DNA of 8,315 bases from contig DNQL01000162.1 of assembly GCA_003500765.1 (NCBI GenBank), positions 1 to 8,315 of the forward strand, written 5' to 3'. The first letter of the stretch is position 1, and the number at the start of each line of letters is the position of its first letter. The notes under the pieces were generated by a model. The model was given only the letters and a program-made list of their open reading frames with translations, ran no database searches and had not been told where the DNA came from. This stretch comes from Elusimicrobiota bacterium. Lineage in GTDB: Bacteria; Elusimicrobiota; Elusimicrobia; Elusimicrobiales; UBA9959. Shown here one piece after another: positions 7,459-8,315 of this stretch. The position numbers and the translations under genes were made by a program.

Positions 7459-8315
7459 ATGGATATACTTGTAACGGGAGCGACGGGCCAGCTCGGGCGC
7501 GCGCTCGTCCCCGCCCTGCTGCGCAAGGGCGCGAGGGTGAGCGTACTCGCCCGCGATCCCGCCCGCGCCCGCGCCCTCTTTCCTGACTGCCCGGCGCTGG
7601 CCGGCGACGTGCTTTCGGATAATCTTGGCCTGCCCGGCTCTTTCAGGCCGGACGCGCTTTACCATCTGGCCGGCGATACCGACCTCGGCTCCGCGGGGGC
7701 CGCGCGCGTACGGGCCGTTAACCTGGACGGCACGGCCAACGCGGTCGCCTTCTGCCTGCGCAATTCGGTCGGGCGGCTGTCGTGCGCCGGCACCGCCTAT
7801 ACGGCGGAGGGACGCAACGCCTACGAGGTCTCCAAACTGGAGGCCGAGCGGCTCGTCGCCTCCTGCCGCGTCCCCCATAAGACCGTTTTCAAAATAGGGA
7901 TACTCGTCTCGGGCGGCGAGCCGGCGGCTCCGGAAGGAGCGCTTTTCCGATTCGTAAAGGGTATCGCCTGGGCCCTGTCGTCTTTCCCTCACGGCGCTCC
8001 GGCTTTCAGGATAAAGGGCCGGCCGGCGGCTCGTCTCAACCTGCTGCAAGTCGATCATGCCGCCGCGCGCATGGCCGACGAGGAGAGGTCCGGGACTTTC
8101 TGGCTCACTCACCCGTCCCCGCCGTCCCTCGGGGACCTGGCGGAATGGGTGGGGGAGGCTTTCAACGCCGTTATAAAGTTCGAGGACGATTTCCGCATGA
8201 CCCAGGCCGAAGCCGCTTTCCACCGGGCCGCCGGGAGCTTCCTGCCGTATCTGCGCGGCGGCGATCTTCCCAGCGACCTGCCCGGCGTCCCGCCGGTGGA
8301 CCGCGCGCTGGTGCG
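7459..8315 (+). CDS. extended SDR / NAD-dependent epimerase-type protein (3' end outside the window)
   Basis: From the ATG at 7459 the frame stays open to the window edge (285 full codons plus two bases), so the C terminus is missing. The N terminus is a Rossmann fold with the extended-SDR glycine motif GATGQLG (7-13). Further marks are YHLAG (68-72), a GTAY segment (111-114) matching the catalytic Ser/Thr strand, and the active-site pair Y122-x3-K126 in YEVSKLEAERLV. The later GTFWLTHPSPPS (212-223) and FLPYLRG (261-267) resemble the C-terminal part of SDRs related to thioester reductases and the male-sterility NAD-binding domain. NAD(P)-dependent oxidation, reduction or epimerisation of a small molecule is expected; the substrate is unknown. 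In the usual Ser-Thr-Ala-Tyr motif the Ser is Gly here, with Thr112 kept as the likely catalytic hydroxyl. A strong promoter lies just upstream. The protein seems nearly complete. Confidence 0.88.
   Translation, partial: MDILVTGATGQLGRALVPALLRKGARVSVLARDPARARALFPDCPALAGDVLSDNLGLPGSFRPDALYHLAGDTDLGSAGAARVRAVNLDGTANAVAFCLRNSVGRLSCAGTAYTAEGRNAYEVSKLEAERLVASCRVPHKTVFKIGILVSGGEPAAPEGALFRFVKGIAWALSSFPHGAPAFRIKGRPAARLNLLQVDHAAARMADEERSGTFWLTHPSPPSLGDLAEWVGEAFNAVIKFEDDFRMTQAEAAFHRAAGSFLPYLRGGDLPSDLPGVPPVDRALV

Noticed and set aside
7435..8223. A 262-codon minus-strand frame opposite the last gene
   Set aside because: The plus-strand frame from 7459 has a Rossmann motif and YxxxK site and simply lacks a stop because it runs off the window. 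The minus-strand product shows no family features.

Overview
The window comes from a GC-rich bacterium. It has the hallmarks of an ordinary chromosomal region: closely spaced complete genes on both strands, no insertion sequence, integrase, tRNA, rRNA, CRISPR array or phage gene. A lipobox lipoprotein, two Sec-type signal peptides and an envelope-directed deacetylase point to a Gram-negative-type envelope. Codon use is GC-ended but with frequent ATA for isoleucine, as I would expect in high-GC Elusimicrobiota-like genomes. That lineage guess is weak and rests on style, not on a marker gene.

Layout. Positions 1-901 (+) hold the 3' end of an unrecognised gene, then a stand-alone tetrapyrrole-methylase-fold SAM methyltransferase (185-901) that appears translationally coupled to it. 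A Nudix hydrolase (933-1361, -) converges on it and shares its 3' end. Divergent from the Nudix gene is an MscS-type mechanosensitive channel (1433-2686, +), which converges on a PsiE-family membrane protein (2705-3139, -). Upstream of that gene on the same strand come a complete UvrD/PcrA helicase (3227-5416, -), a secreted NodB-type polysaccharide deacetylase (5489-6589, -) and a class A acid phosphatase-like lipoprotein (6666-7373, -). The last gene (7459 to the end, +) is an extended SDR / NAD-dependent epimerase-type protein cut by the window edge; it has no stop codon in the window.

The genes do not form one pathway. Several act in the envelope (channel, PsiE protein, deacetylase, phosphatase); the others serve DNA repair and nucleotide or small-molecule metabolism.

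The most notable pattern is in how genes start. Four genes with their own upstream region (Nudix, MscS channel, deacetylase, acid phosphatase) have a TAnnAT -10 hexamer exactly 6 nt before the start codon. This places the predicted transcription start on the first base of the ATG or GTG, so the mRNAs would be leaderless. None of the four has a Shine-Dalgarno sequence. The two genes with a clear Shine-Dalgarno sequence are the within-operon methyltransferase and the PsiE gene. Intrinsic-terminator-like hairpins lie at the gene ends, and two of them carry a stop codon in the loop. I found no clearly novel multi-gene system.
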